Shown: positions 1 through 9,237, counted from the stretch's first letter. The stretch is DNA of 64,000 nucleotides from Saprospiraceae bacterium UBA6168 (GCA_002435785.1 DIUC01000035.1:1-64000); one strand, 5' to 3'. Translations and numbers: made by a program. The notes: generated from the sequence alone by a model not told the origin.

Positions 1-41
1 CTTTCAAATGGCTAAAGTCGAGCTTGCTGTCCCTAATAAAA

Positions 42-73
42 ACAGCCCGGCCTATCGAAACATGCCGGGCTGT
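42..73 (-). terminator. Terminator of the subtilase gene
   Basis: A perfect 10-bp stem (ACAGCCCGGC / GCCGGGCTGT) with a 12-nt loop lies 24 bases beyond the stop codon of the minus-strand subtilase gene. On the minus strand it is followed by TTTTTATTAGGG, so it fits an intrinsic terminator. Confidence 0.75.
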
Positions 74-96
74 CGCCTACTTTGATGTAGTTATTA

Positions 97-1863
97 TCAT
101 CGTTTCACCACCTTTCCCTGCCGCACCTCACCGCCGCTCAATATCCGGTAGAAATAAACGCCAGAAGGTTTTTCCGCAAAATCAATTGAAAGAGAGGCAT
201 GGCTGCCAATGGCCCATTGGCGTAGGAGCAGTAGCCGACCGTTGGTGTCGAACAATTCCACCTGCACCTCTCCCACTGCGTTTTTCACCTCGATGACCAT
301 TTGATGGTCCACAGGATTTGGGAAAACCTTGACGGCCATTGGCTGCGTTTGCTCCGGTGCCGCACTTGGTGGTATCAGTGCAATGGCCACTTCCACTGCC
401 GCCAGTGCATCCACCCGACCGAAACCGTAGGTGTGGTTGGGTACTTGTGTGCCGGGAATGTTGCCACAATCTTGGTCGGTGGTCTTTGGTACAGCGGTTT
501 GCTCGATGATTTCCTCGATGAGGTCCACCTGCCCGGCGAGGTCAGGGTTGGCGGAGATGATGAGCGCCACCAGTCCGGCCACGTGTGGCCCGGCCATGCT
601 CGTGCCCGAGAACCCAGCGTAGCCGCCGCCCGGCACACTTGAACGTACCCCAACACCCGGCGCTGATACATTGGGCTTGAGGCGGTTGCTTCCATCCACC
701 GTCACTGGGCCTCGGCTGCTGAACCCCGCTATGGTATCGTTGATGGCCGTGGCACCCACGGAGAAGCTGTTTTCAAAAAAGGCGGGCGGGTTGGACACAC
801 TGCCGCAGCCGCTGCCGCTATTGCCAGCCGACACCACGACTACCGTGCCTGCCAGCCGGAGGTTGTTCACGGCCAGTTCCATCACCAAGAAATTGGTGGG
901 ATTGCAGCCCTCGCCCTCCGAGCAGTACCAAGAGTTGTTGATGACGTGCGGCGCCTTCGTCGGGTCGGGGTTCTGGTGGTTGAGGTCGGTGGGCGCCATG
1001 AACCACTGGAAACATTCGAGGTAAGTGAAGGGAGAGCCGTTGCCCCGCTCCATGTTGCGGCAAGCGCACCAGTTGGCATCGGGGGCCACGCCGATTTCGT
1101 TGTCGCCGTCCGAGCCGACCATCGTGCCCATGGTGTGCGTGCCGTGGCTGTTGTCGTCGCAAGGCACGGGCGAGTCGAGGCCACAGGGGTTGTCGGGGGT
1201 GCTGCTCAATGGGCTGATGCTATGGATGGCGTCGTGCCAGTTGTAGTTGTGGTCAACGGAGCCAGATGGGGCGGAGTAGCCCCGGTACTTGGACTGCAGG
1301 GCCGGGTGCGTCCAGTCGTAACCGGTGTCCTGCCCGCCCACGGTAACGCCCTGGCCTCGGTAGCCGAGCGCCCACACGTCGTCGGCGTTTATCATGTCAA
1401 TGCCCCACTCGATGGTCATCCGCTCGCTCACGGTACCGCCGAGCCGCTCGATTGGCTCCTCGAAGTGCATGGTCGGGTTGTCCATGAGGTGCGCCACGTC
1501 GGGGCGTTGCGCCAGCAAGTTTATCAATGCTTGGTTGCCCTCCGCTTTGATGGCGTTGACGATGAAGATGCCCTCGTGCGGTGCATTTTTTTGGGTCAAA
1601 AATGCGGTCAAACCGACTTGGGTCGTATTGGCGGTTTGGCGCAAGGTGTTGAAGACGTAGGTCGCCTTTTCGTCCTTGGTCTTGAGTTGGCGAGCGGCGC
1701 TAAGGTCGGCTTGTTGCGCCAGCAAAATGAGGAAAGGCACTGTTTGGCCGTTGGCCGTTTTTGCCAGCAGTGGGGCGTCCACTTTCTGTTGCCAATTATG
1801 GGCCTGTCCGTTTGCGAAGCTGAAGAAAGCCAATAGCATGGCGACGGTAAATAGTCTTTTCAT
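97..1863 (-). CDS. Secreted S8 subtilisin-like serine protease with T9SS sorting domain
   Basis: This is a 588-residue secreted protease. It has a Sec signal peptide (residues 1-20, ending FANGQ), an N-terminal propeptide-like region, and an S8 catalytic domain with the triad Asp179 (QDTGYDW), His240 (NSHGTHT) and Ser422 (GTSMAGPHVAG). The last ~75 residues form a type A T9SS C-terminal domain (starting VFPNPV, with a GVYFYRI strand and ending KVVKR), which directs export across the outer membrane and surface attachment or release. Cysteine pairs inside the catalytic domain suggest disulfides in the secreted form. It is the last gene of a minus-strand run and has its own terminator. The family is clear. 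The substrate is unknown; extracellular protein degradation is likely. Confidence 0.93.
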   Translation of the reverse strand: MKRLFTVAMLLAFFSFANGQAHNWQQKVDAPLLAKTANGQTVPFLILLAQQADLSAARQLKTKDEKATYVFNTLRQTANTTQVGLTAFLTQKNAPHEGIFIVNAIKAEGNQALINLLAQRPDVAHLMDNPTMHFEEPIERLGGTVSERMTIEWGIDMINADDVWALGYRGQGVTVGGQDTGYDWTHPALQSKYRGYSAPSGSVDHNYNWHDAIHSISPLSSTPDNPCGLDSPVPCDDNSHGTHTMGTMVGSDGDNEIGVAPDANWCACRNMERGNGSPFTYLECFQWFMAPTDLNHQNPDPTKAPHVINNSWYCSEGEGCNPTNFLVMELAVNNLRLAGTVVVVSAGNSGSGCGSVSNPPAFFENSFSVGATAINDTIAGFSSRGPVTVDGSNRLKPNVSAPGVGVRSSVPGGGYAGFSGTSMAGPHVAGLVALIISANPDLAGQVDLIEEIIEQTAVPKTTDQDCGNIPGTQVPNHTYGFGRVDALAAVEVAIALIPPSAAPEQTQPMAVKVFPNPVDHQMVIEVKNAVGEVQVELFDTNGRLLLLRQWAIGSHASLSIDFAEKPSGVYFYRILSGGEVRQGKVVKR

Positions 1864-1956
1864 CGAATGGTTGGATTTTAAAAAATGTTGTGCCGCAAAA
1901 TTAAGCCAATCGGAGCGGGTGTGGGGGTGACAATTGGCATTTGGTCGGGCGCTTGC

Positions 1957-3045
1957 TCACCGCTGTGCCTTTGCCACCAGAAACATGGCCAATGCCCCGA
2001 AGAAAATATTGGGCAACCAGACACCGAGGATGGCGGGCAGGGCCTCGTTGGTGGCAAAGGTGATGCTGAACTTGGCGACGAACACGAACACTGCTCCAAG
2101 CACAATACCCAGGGCCAGGTGCAGACCCATGCCGCCCCTGACTTTGCGGGAGGCCATGGCCACCCCAATCAGGGTGACGATGAGCAGCGTGACGGGGTCG
2201 GCGGTGCGGCGGTAAAGCTCGATTTCGTAGCCCTTGGTGTTGCCGACGCCCCTGCGGCGCTCCTCGTCAATGAAGGCGGAGAGGCGGTTGGAGGGGATTT
2301 TCTCACGGGTATCGTCGTAGCGGACGAAGTCTTCGGGGGTGAGCAGCAGGGCGGTGTCGAGCTTTTCCTTGCCGCCCACCACGATGCCTTCTTTTTGGCC
2401 GTCGAAAGTGTGAATCTCGTAGTTGCTCAGTTGCCACTTGCCCGTTTTGCCGTCCCATCGGGCCTCGTCCGCCTCGATATAGCTGGTGAGGCGGTTGTCG
2501 TCAATGTGCTCCAGCCGGAAGTTCCGGGCGAAGCTGTCCCGCTTGAAATAGTCCCGCACATAGATTTTGGTGTGCGAGTCCACGAACATGTGCACGTCCC
2601 GTGTATTGCCCTTGTCGCTCTCCTGCACGATGTAGGCGTGGAAGAAGTCGAGGCGGGTCTTGTTGCTCACGGGTATCACGAAGTGGTTGAGCACCAAGTG
2701 CAGGCAGGCCAGTAGGCCGCCCGCTATCAGGTAGGGCCGGATGAAGCGCCGGAAGCTGACCCCGGCGTTGAGGATGGCAATGATTTCGGAATTGAAGGCC
2801 ATGCGGCTGGTGAAGAATATCACCGCAATCATGGCGAAGAGGGGCCACAAAAGGCCGTTGATGAAGACGATAAAGTTGAAATAATACTCAGAGGAGACCT
2901 GCCACGGCCCCAGTTTTTCGTCAATGAACTCCTCGACGTTTTGGCTAAAGTCAATGATGACGGCAATCATCGAAAAGATGAGCACCACGAAGAAGAACGT
3001 GGCGAGGAACTTTTTGATGATGTAGCGGTCGAGGATTTTTAGCAT
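1957..3045 (-). CDS. LptF/LptG family lipopolysaccharide export permease
   Basis: This 362-residue inner-membrane protein has the YjgP/YjgQ family layout: three N-terminal membrane helices (about residues 14-34, 54-84 and 105-126), a large periplasmic beta-rich domain (about 130-280) and three C-terminal helices (about 285-362). In Gram-negative bacteria such permeases pair with LptB to extract LPS and pass it to the LptC/LptA bridge. The opening LKILDRYIIKKFLATF is typical of Bacteroidota members. LptF and LptG cannot be told apart from sequence alone. Its start codon directly abuts four GCGGATT repeats that form one arm of an intergenic inverted repeat. Confidence 0.9.
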   Translation of the reverse strand: MLKILDRYIIKKFLATFFFVVLIFSMIAVIIDFSQNVEEFIDEKLGPWQVSSEYYFNFIVFINGLLWPLFAMIAVIFFTSRMAFNSEIIAILNAGVSFRRFIRPYLIAGGLLACLHLVLNHFVIPVSNKTRLDFFHAYIVQESDKGNTRDVHMFVDSHTKIYVRDYFKRDSFARNFRLEHIDDNRLTSYIEADEARWDGKTGKWQLSNYEIHTFDGQKEGIVVGGKEKLDTALLLTPEDFVRYDDTREKIPSNRLSAFIDEERRRGVGNTKGYEIELYRRTADPVTLLIVTLIGVAMASRKVRGGMGLHLALGIVLGAVFVFVAKFSITFATNEALPAILGVWLPNIFFGALAMFLVAKAQR

Positions 3046-3046
3046 T

Positions 3047-3204
3047 GCGGATTGCGGATTGCGGATTGCGGATTGGGCTGAGCCAAAACGAAATACCGAT
3101 GTTCCAAGACTAAAACTGGTTTTTCCTTAACAAAGTAAAACAACCATTTGCGAAGCAAAAGTAGAGAAGTCAAACTTAGCAGTGCCTCCCAATCCGAAAT
3201 CCGC
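3047..3204. repeat. Inverted repeat built from GCGGATT words
   Basis: Four tandem GCGGATT units (3047-3074) begin one base past the start codon of the permease gene. A complementary arm at 3188-3204 matches GCGGATTGCGGATTGGG (3061-3077) with one mismatch and touches the end of tgt. The gap therefore forms a word-built hairpin. The same word family is found inside pheT at 62812-62874. Confidence 0.8.
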
Positions 3205-3209
3205 ATTCG

Positions 3210-4340
3210 TCACAGCCTCACCGCCATGCTCCTCACCATCCCCTCCTTCCAACTCGCAAAATCCCCAGCGATGATGTGCCGCCTCGCCTCGCCCACTAAC
3301 CAGAGGTAGAAGCAGAGGTTGTGCAGCGAAGCTATCATGCCGCCGAGCTGCTCCCCGGCCACGAAGAGGTGGCGCAGGTAGGCCAATGAATGCACCCGGC
3401 TCGTGTAGCTGGTGCTTTCGGGGTCAATGGGCGAGTGCTCGTTCTTCCATTTCTCGTTGCGGATGTTGATGATGCCCTTGGCGGTGTAGAGGTGTCCGTG
3501 GCGGGCATTGCGGGTCGGCAGCACGCAGTCGAACATGTCAATGCCGAGGGCGATGCACTCCAGGATATTCATCGGGGTGCCGACGCCCATGAGGTAGCGG
3601 GGTTTTTCCTTTGGTAAAATTCCGCAAACCAGCTCTGTCATGGCATACATATCCTCGTCCGGCTCGCCGACGCTGAGGCCGCCAATGGCATTGCCCTCCC
3701 GCTCAAAACTGGCGATGGCCTCCGCCGATTCCTTGCGCAGGTCGGGGTAGGTGCTGCCCTGCACGATGGGGAACAGCGTCTGCTCGTAGCCGTACAGCCC
3801 CTCCGTTTCGTCGAAGCGGTCGCAACAGCGCTTGAGCCAGCGGTGGGTGAGGCCCATGGAGTTTTTGGCGTACTGGTACTCGCAGGGGTAGGGCGTACAT
3901 TCGTCGAAGGCCATGATGATGTCCGCCCCGATTTCCCGCTGGATGTCTATCGCCCGCTCCGGTGTGAAGACGTGGCTGGAGCCGTCAATATGCGATTTGA
4001 AGGTGACGCCCTCCTCTTTTATCTTTCGTTGCGCAGCAAGGGAATAGACTTGGTAGCCGCCGCTGTCGGTGAGGATGGGGCGCTCCCAACCATTGAATTT
4101 GTGCAGGCCACCTGCCTCCCGCAGCACTTCCATGCCGGGACGGAGGTAGAGGTGGTAGGTGTTGCCGAGTATGATTTGGGCATGCACCTCCCGATCCAGC
4201 TCATGGATGTGGACGGCCTTCACGGCAGCAGCCGTGCCCACCGGCATGAAGATGGGGGTTTCGATGGCGCCGTGCGCTGTTTCGATTCGACCGGCACGGG
4301 CAGCGGAGTATGGGTCGGTATGTTGAAGTTGAAAGTTCAA
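3210..4340 (-). CDS. tgt: tRNA-guanine transglycosylase (queuine tRNA-ribosyltransferase)
   Basis: This 376-residue protein has the full-length bacterial TGT fold. It exchanges guanine-34 for a 7-deazaguanine base in GUN anticodons, as a step of queuosine synthesis. Visible signatures are GTAAAVKAVH near the N-terminus, the DSGGYQVYSL motif, GGLSVGEP, and the nucleophile region FDCVLPTRNARHG. The zinc site is odd: the family motif CxCxxC (normally E-C-D-C-Y-T-C) reads E-S-T-S-Y-T-S here, so Ser309, Ser311 and Ser314 replace all three cysteine ligands, while the following YLRHLF and the distal His in SLHNL are kept. The frame is intact. The family assignment is firm. Zinc binding and activity are uncertain. 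Confidence 0.93.
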   Translation of the reverse strand: MNFQLQHTDPYSAARAGRIETAHGAIETPIFMPVGTAAAVKAVHIHELDREVHAQIILGNTYHLYLRPGMEVLREAGGLHKFNGWERPILTDSGGYQVYSLAAQRKIKEEGVTFKSHIDGSSHVFTPERAIDIQREIGADIIMAFDECTPYPCEYQYAKNSMGLTHRWLKRCCDRFDETEGLYGYEQTLFPIVQGSTYPDLRKESAEAIASFEREGNAIGGLSVGEPDEDMYAMTELVCGILPKEKPRYLMGVGTPMNILECIALGIDMFDCVLPTRNARHGHLYTAKGIINIRNEKWKNEHSPIDPESTSYTSRVHSLAYLRHLFVAGEQLGGMIASLHNLCFYLWLVGEARRHIIAGDFASWKEGMVRSMAVRL

Positions 4341-4536
4341 TGTATGCTTCAGTTTTGTGGGGCGAAGATGGGACGATATTATGGAGTTGACAAAAATTCA
4401 AAAAGCATCGTGATAAACCCTGTACCTGAACTCAGTCGTTGGACGCCGCACCCTCGCCAATTTCATTTCTAAAAACCCTTCCATTCCCTACCTTTACCCC
4501 CTCCTCGAAAATCCACCAATACAATACAAAAATAAA

Positions 4537-7500
4537 ATGAAACTAACCTGTCGCCTCCTCCCTGGGGCAATGCTGCTACTCGCAGCAGCCCTTTCCACTG
4601 TTTTTTCTTGTAAAAAAGAAACGGCCAACTACGACCGCCCACAAGACCCCTGGGTATTCCGCTCGGTGCTCGACTCCATCCCCCGCATCGCTACGGTGGG
4701 GCTGCACGACGATGTTTGGATTGCCTACAACACCGCCACCTGCGCCGTCTATAAATGTTGGAAAGGCTCGGTCAACTTCGACGGGGCGGTCTATACGACC
4801 ACGCATGGGCCGCAGCCGTCGAGCCTCGGCAATAGCTGGTTCGTGAACAGCCACGCCGAACCTTGGCGGGTCGTCGTGGGCGGGAAGGAGGAAACGCCCA
4901 AGGTCCAGTACCGGGGCCACCGCTTCGACAAGGGGCAGGTGACTTTCAACTACGAACTCCTGCTCGCCGACGGCAGCAAAATCAAGGTCAACGAGCAGCC
5001 GGAACATGCCGCCAAGGGCGACCAAACCGGGCTGGAACGGGTTTTCACCACCAGCGAAGTGCCAGCAGGAGCGCAGGTAACACTGCTCACCAACCTCAGT
5101 TCCATCTCCTTTGAAAACGCCGTGGAAACCGACGGTGAATGGAAAGTAACGGGCAAAACAAACCGGGAATTCAACGGCCTGAGCGGCCTCGACCTCGATG
5201 GGCGGCTCACCCTGAAATCCAACGGCAGCACCCGTTTTGCGGCGTTTTTTACAAAAAAACCAATGCTCGAAAACCGCAACAAAATCGAAGGGGCGGAGGA
5301 AGCCGAAGACGTGCCGCTTGGCCTGCGCCTCATCGCAAAGTCCGATTGCAAAAGCTGCCACAACACCTATGTGCAGACCGTCGGGCCGTCCTACGTGGAC
5401 ATTGCGAAGCGCTACAACAACACCGCCGACAACCTCGACATGCTGGCCGCCAAGGTGAAAAACGGCGGCTCCGGCAACTGGGGCCAAGCCGCCATGAGCA
5501 CCCATGCCGACCTGCCCGACAACGACATCAACATCATGGTGAAATACATCTTGAACCTCGACAGCCTCGAAGAATCGAAGATTGCCAACATGCCGAAGAA
5601 CAAGGCCAAGCCCACTGGCCCAGCTATGGAGCCTAAAACGGGCGTGAAGGATGAAGACATTTATCCCGGCGCAGTGGTCAGGGTCTATCAGTTCACGGAC
5701 AAGCGCAAGCTGACAAAAGTAGCCGATATGCAGCCGCTGCCCAAGCCCGTTTTCGAGGGCATCGTGCCGCAACTCCATGCCACCGCCGCCGACTTCGGGG
5801 AACTGACGGACAACTTCGGCCTCGTTGCCGAAGGCTACCTGAAAATCCCGAAGGACAACAACTACGTCTTCCGTACCATCAGCGACGACGGCAGTATCCT
5901 CTATATTGATGGACAAAAAGTGGTGGACAACGACGGCCTGCACGGTGACGAACCAAAGGACGGCGAGGTACACCTCAAGGCTGGCCTACACCCGTTCCGT
6001 TTGGAGTATTTCGAGGCGGGCGGCGGCAACATGCTTTCTTTCCTCTGGAAATCTTTCGATGACAATGGCGGCAAATTTGAAATCGTGCCGGGGTCTATTT
6101 TGTCCCACGAAAAAAGCATGCAGCCCACGGGCATAAGTACCGTTGCGCTGGGCGCTGGCTCCAAAATCCCCGGCGATAAAGGCTACGTGCCGGGCGTCCA
6201 CCCCAGCTATGACCTTGCGCAAGCACGACCAAACGACTTTCTCCCAAAAGTCGGCGGCATGGACTTCCTCGCCGATGGCCGCCTCGTGGTCAGCACTTGG
6301 GACGCTGAGGGCGGGGTTTACATCGTGGAAAATGCCCAGAGCGGTGACCCGGCGAAGATGAAGGTGAAAAAAATTGCCAACGGCCTCCACGAGCCACTCG
6401 GCCTCAAGGTGGTCGGCGATGCGATTTATGTTTTGCAAAAACAGGAACTGACCAAGCTCGTGGACCACACGGGCGACGGCGTCATGGACGAATACTACAC
6501 CGTCTGCAACAGTTGGGGTGTTAGCTCGAACTTCCACGAGTTTGCTTTCGGCCTCATTCACAAAGACGGTTTCTTTTACGGCAGCCTCGCCACGGACATC
6601 CTGCCCGGCGGTGCTGGCGCTCCAACGCAGCCACGAGACCGGGGCCGCACTTTCAAAATCAGTGAAAAGGACGGCAGCATTGAGTTCATTGCCAGCGGCC
6701 TGCGCACCCCCAACGGCATCGGCATCGGTGTGGACGGCGAGATTTTCAACGCCGACAACCAGGGCGACTGGCTGCCTTGCAGCAAAATCGTGCACATCAC
6801 CCCCGGTGCATTCTTTGGCAGCCGTGCCGTGGACTTTGCTGGCACAGCCAACCTGCCCGTAAAGCAGCCCGTGGTCTGGCTGCCGCAGGACGAAATCGGC
6901 AACTCGCCCGCTACCCCGCTGGCCTTCACCGACGACAGCCCGTACAAGGGCCAGATGATGCACGGCGAGGTGACGCACGGCGGCGTGAAGCGGGTTTTTG
7001 TGGAAAAAATCAACGGCGAGTACCAGGGCTGCGTGTTCCGTTTCACGCAGGGACTGGAGGCGGGCGTGAACCGCATGGTGTGGGGGCCGGACGGGGCGCT
7101 CTACGTCGGCGGCATCGGCAACCCCGGCAACTGGCGGGACATGAACGGCGATAAACTATGGTACGGCCTCCAGCGCTTGAAGTACAACCAAAAGCCCGCC
7201 TTCGAGATGCTGGCCGTGCGGGCCAAGAGCAACGGCGTGGAAATCGAGTTCACCGAACCGCTGGAAGAGGGTGATGGCTGGAACGGCTCAGAGTACCAGG
7301 TGGAGCAGTGGCGCTATGTGCCAACGAAGGATTACGGCGGCCCAAAAGTGGACCAAGCCCGCATGAAAGTGCTTTCCGCCAACGTCAGCGCCGACCGTAA
7401 AAAAGTCTTCCTCGAACTGGCGGGCATGAAGCCGCAGCACGTCATATACGTGCGGCTGCCCTACTATTGGGCGAGCGCCAACGGCCACGAACTTTGGGCG

Positions 7501-8226
7501 ACGGAGGGCTGGTACACCCTGAACGCCATCCCCGCCGACCAGCCGGGCGAGAAGACCACGGTGCCCGTTTTTGCCCAAAACAACCTCAGCGAAGCTGAAA
7601 AAGCCGCTGGTTGGAAGCTGCTGTTTGATGGCAAAACGACGGCTGGCTGGCACGGCTTCAACAAGAAAACCACCAGCCCGAAATGGGTAGTGCAGGATGG
7701 TATGCTGCATTTTGACCCGAAAGCCGCCGTGGACGATAAGAACGGCGACATCGTGACGGACGCCGAGTACGCCAATTACGAGCTGCGCTTGGAGTGGAAG
7801 ATTGCCGCCTGCGGCAATTCCGGCGTGGTTTACAACGTGGTGGAAGACCCCAAATACGACTGGGGCTGGCTGACCGGCCCAGAGATGCAAATACTCGACA
7901 ACTCCTGCCACCCCGACGCCATGTACGACAAGCACAAGGCGGGCGACCTCTACGACCTCGTGGCCAGCAAGATGATGACCGTGAAACCGGCTGGACAATG
8001 GAACCGTGCCCGCCTCGTGAACCGCAATGGAAAGGTGGAGCATTGGCTGAATGGCCGCAAGGTGGTGGAAGTGGACATGATGGGCGATGCGTGGCGGAAG
8101 CTCGTGGCCGGGAGCAAGTTCAAGGACATGCCGGATTTTGGGAAAAAGACGAGCGGGCGCTTGCTGCTGCAAGACCACGGGGACAGGGTGTGGTTTAGGA
8201 ATATGAAGATTCGGGTGTTGAAATAA
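4537..8226 (+). CDS. Large multidomain lipoprotein: cytochrome c, PA14, sorbosone-dehydrogenase-like propeller, DUF1080
   Basis: This 1229-residue protein has a lipoprotein signal peptide ending LSTVFSC. The order is: an unrecognised N-terminal beta region (about 30-240), a cytochrome c domain with heme motif CKSCH (271-275) and candidate axial Met320, a PA14 domain (about 378-525), a glucose/sorbosone-dehydrogenase-like propeller (about 550-880), a linker, and a C-terminal DUF1080/3-keto-disaccharide hydrolase (laminin-G-like) domain (about 1018-1229, starting WKLLFDGKTTAGWHGF). Such combinations occur in Bacteroidota and Planctomycetota surface proteins. A carbohydrate-binding or sugar-oxidising function coupled to periplasmic electron transfer is inference. 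It appears monocistronic. Confidence 0.85.
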   Translation: MKLTCRLLPGAMLLLAAALSTVFSCKKETANYDRPQDPWVFRSVLDSIPRIATVGLHDDVWIAYNTATCAVYKCWKGSVNFDGAVYTTTHGPQPSSLGNSWFVNSHAEPWRVVVGGKEETPKVQYRGHRFDKGQVTFNYELLLADGSKIKVNEQPEHAAKGDQTGLERVFTTSEVPAGAQVTLLTNLSSISFENAVETDGEWKVTGKTNREFNGLSGLDLDGRLTLKSNGSTRFAAFFTKKPMLENRNKIEGAEEAEDVPLGLRLIAKSDCKSCHNTYVQTVGPSYVDIAKRYNNTADNLDMLAAKVKNGGSGNWGQAAMSTHADLPDNDINIMVKYILNLDSLEESKIANMPKNKAKPTGPAMEPKTGVKDEDIYPGAVVRVYQFTDKRKLTKVADMQPLPKPVFEGIVPQLHATAADFGELTDNFGLVAEGYLKIPKDNNYVFRTISDDGSILYIDGQKVVDNDGLHGDEPKDGEVHLKAGLHPFRLEYFEAGGGNMLSFLWKSFDDNGGKFEIVPGSILSHEKSMQPTGISTVALGAGSKIPGDKGYVPGVHPSYDLAQARPNDFLPKVGGMDFLADGRLVVSTWDAEGGVYIVENAQSGDPAKMKVKKIANGLHEPLGLKVVGDAIYVLQKQELTKLVDHTGDGVMDEYYTVCNSWGVSSNFHEFAFGLIHKDGFFYGSLATDILPGGAGAPTQPRDRGRTFKISEKDGSIEFIASGLRTPNGIGIGVDGEIFNADNQGDWLPCSKIVHITPGAFFGSRAVDFAGTANLPVKQPVVWLPQDEIGNSPATPLAFTDDSPYKGQMMHGEVTHGGVKRVFVEKINGEYQGCVFRFTQGLEAGVNRMVWGPDGALYVGGIGNPGNWRDMNGDKLWYGLQRLKYNQKPAFEMLAVRAKSNGVEIEFTEPLEEGDGWNGSEYQVEQWRYVPTKDYGGPKVDQARMKVLSANVSADRKKVFLELAGMKPQHVIYVRLPYYWASANGHELWATEGWYTLNAIPADQPGEKTTVPVFAQNNLSEAEKAAGWKLLFDGKTTAGWHGFNKKTTSPKWVVQDGMLHFDPKAAVDDKNGDIVTDAEYANYELRLEWKIAACGNSGVVYNVVEDPKYDWGWLTGPEMQILDNSCHPDAMYDKHKAGDLYDLVASKMMTVKPAGQWNRARLVNRNGKVEHWLNGRKVVEVDMMGDAWRKLVAGSKFKDMPDFGKKTSGRLLLQDHGDRVWFRNMKIRVLK

Positions 8227-8262
8227 GGGGGAGCGGGGGCAAGGGCGAGCTATCTTTTGAAT

Positions 8263-8459
8263 AGCTCGACCTGTCATTTTGTCAGCTCGACCTATTGTTT
8301 AAGTAGCTCGACCTATCCGGTAGATAGCTCGACCTCTGTTTTTTGAGCTCGACCTGTCACCCTGACAGCTCGACCTATTGTGTGGGTAGCTCGACCTACC
8401 CATTCAATAGCTCGACCTCCGTTTTTTGAGCTCGACCGCTCGATTGGATAGGTCGAGCT
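8263..8459. repeat. 21-bp-period array of the near-palindrome AGCTCGACCT
   Basis: Eight exact copies of AGCTCGACCT (starting 8263, 8284, 8305, 8326, 8346, 8367, 8388 and 8409), a ninth ending in G (8429) and an inverted copy AGGTCGAGCT (8450-8459) are spaced 21,21,21,20,21,21,21,20 bases apart. The core differs from its own reverse complement at only two positions. Spacers of 10-11 bp also recur: the first four correspond in order to the second four, giving an 83-bp higher-order period. The array begins 36 bases after the stop of the upstream gene and lies between convergent genes. Confidence 0.95.
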
Positions 8460-8468
8460 TTAAAATAA

Positions 8469-8505
8469 AACCGCCCCGGCAGCCAGAAAGCTCGCCGGGG
8501 CGGTT
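8469..8505 (-). terminator. Terminator of the 155-residue hypothetical gene
   Basis: A 12-bp perfect stem (AACCGCCCCGGC / GCCGGGGCGGTT) with a 13-nt loop is followed on the minus strand by a TTTTATTTTAAA run. It lies about 31 bases beyond the stop of the minus-strand gene and just before the repeat array. Confidence 0.8.
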
Positions 8506-8536
8506 GGTTGATGTCCAAAATGGCGCAATGCCGGGT

Positions 8537-9004
8537 TTAGCTTTCAGGCGAGTCGTTCTTTCGGCCAAATTTTTTGAAATAAGGCGTCAGCCTGTCCAGA
8601 TAGACTTGATAGGTAGAATCGTGCTGCGCCTTCACTTGGAGCAGCTTATACACCTCCCGAAACACATTGGTCATCTCTTGCCCACTACGGATCATCGTCT
8701 TGCGTATCTTGTTCTCCAGTTCAATAACCGCCAGCGCAACAGGAATCATCGCACGGTAAAAATTGAGGTCTTTTTGGAATTCGGTTTCTTTCTCCGTAGA
8801 AATCAGGGGTTCGGGCACCAAGCCAAGAATGGCGAGGGTTTCGTCAAGGTAAGTAACGGAATCCTTGTCAAGTTTCAGTTCCCGGAGCACTTCGTCGGCG
8901 TCGAGGGTGACGAGCCAGGGCATCCCATCGCCAACCGTTTTGATGTTGAGGAGGATTTCGTTTTGGTCCGCAGTGGTAATCGTAGCGGAAATTCTGTTTT
9001 CCAT
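8537..9004 (-). CDS. Hypothetical protein, 155 residues
   Basis: The function is not recognised. The protein starts at ATG 9004 (MENRISATITT). An upstream extension is possible but is proline/histidine/lysine-rich and reads through a promoter-like region, so it is rejected. The N-terminal half looks like a small alpha/beta region (about 1-60). The C-terminal half is helical and charged (VIELENKIRKTMIRSGQ..., VFREVYKLLQVKAQHD). It has no signal peptide and no cysteine motif. It is transcribed away from the adjacent toxin-antitoxin genes. Confidence 0.65.
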   Translation of the reverse strand: MENRISATITTADQNEILLNIKTVGDGMPWLVTLDADEVLRELKLDKDSVTYLDETLAILGLVPEPLISTEKETEFQKDLNFYRAMIPVALAVIELENKIRKTMIRSGQEMTNVFREVYKLLQVKAQHDSTYQVYLDRLTPYFKKFGRKNDSPES

Positions 9005-9213
9005 GTTCAAATGAAATTTAGGTAAAGAAATTACAAAAGGTCGCTGCCTTTTTTGGGAAACGACAGATGATTTTTTTTTATTATTTGGTGGTGAAAAAAA
9101 ATTTCTGGGGTGGGTTTTGTGCTGTTGGAAGGGATGGTGGTGGGGTGAAGGCGTGTTGTTTTGCGGGCGGAAGGGACAGGTGAACTCGTGCTGCCAAGAT
9201 TTAGGTTTTTTTG

Positions 9214-9221
9214 TAGTTTTG
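9214..9221 (+). promoter_or_regulatory. -7 promoter box of the first toxin-antitoxin pair
   Basis: TAGTTTTG matches the Bacteroidota -7 consensus TAnnTTTG and lies 16 bases before the ATG of the antitoxin gene, giving a very short leader. Confidence 0.5.
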
Positions 9222-9237
9222 TCAAAAATCGTTTTCA

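Noticed and set aside
946..1836. A 296-codon frame opposite the subtilase
   Set aside because: It is compositional only; the catalytic triad is on the minus strand.
4576..5973. A 465-codon open frame antisense to the multidomain lipoprotein
   Set aside because: The sense strand has a signal peptide, heme motif and PA14 domain. The antisense product has no recognisable motif.
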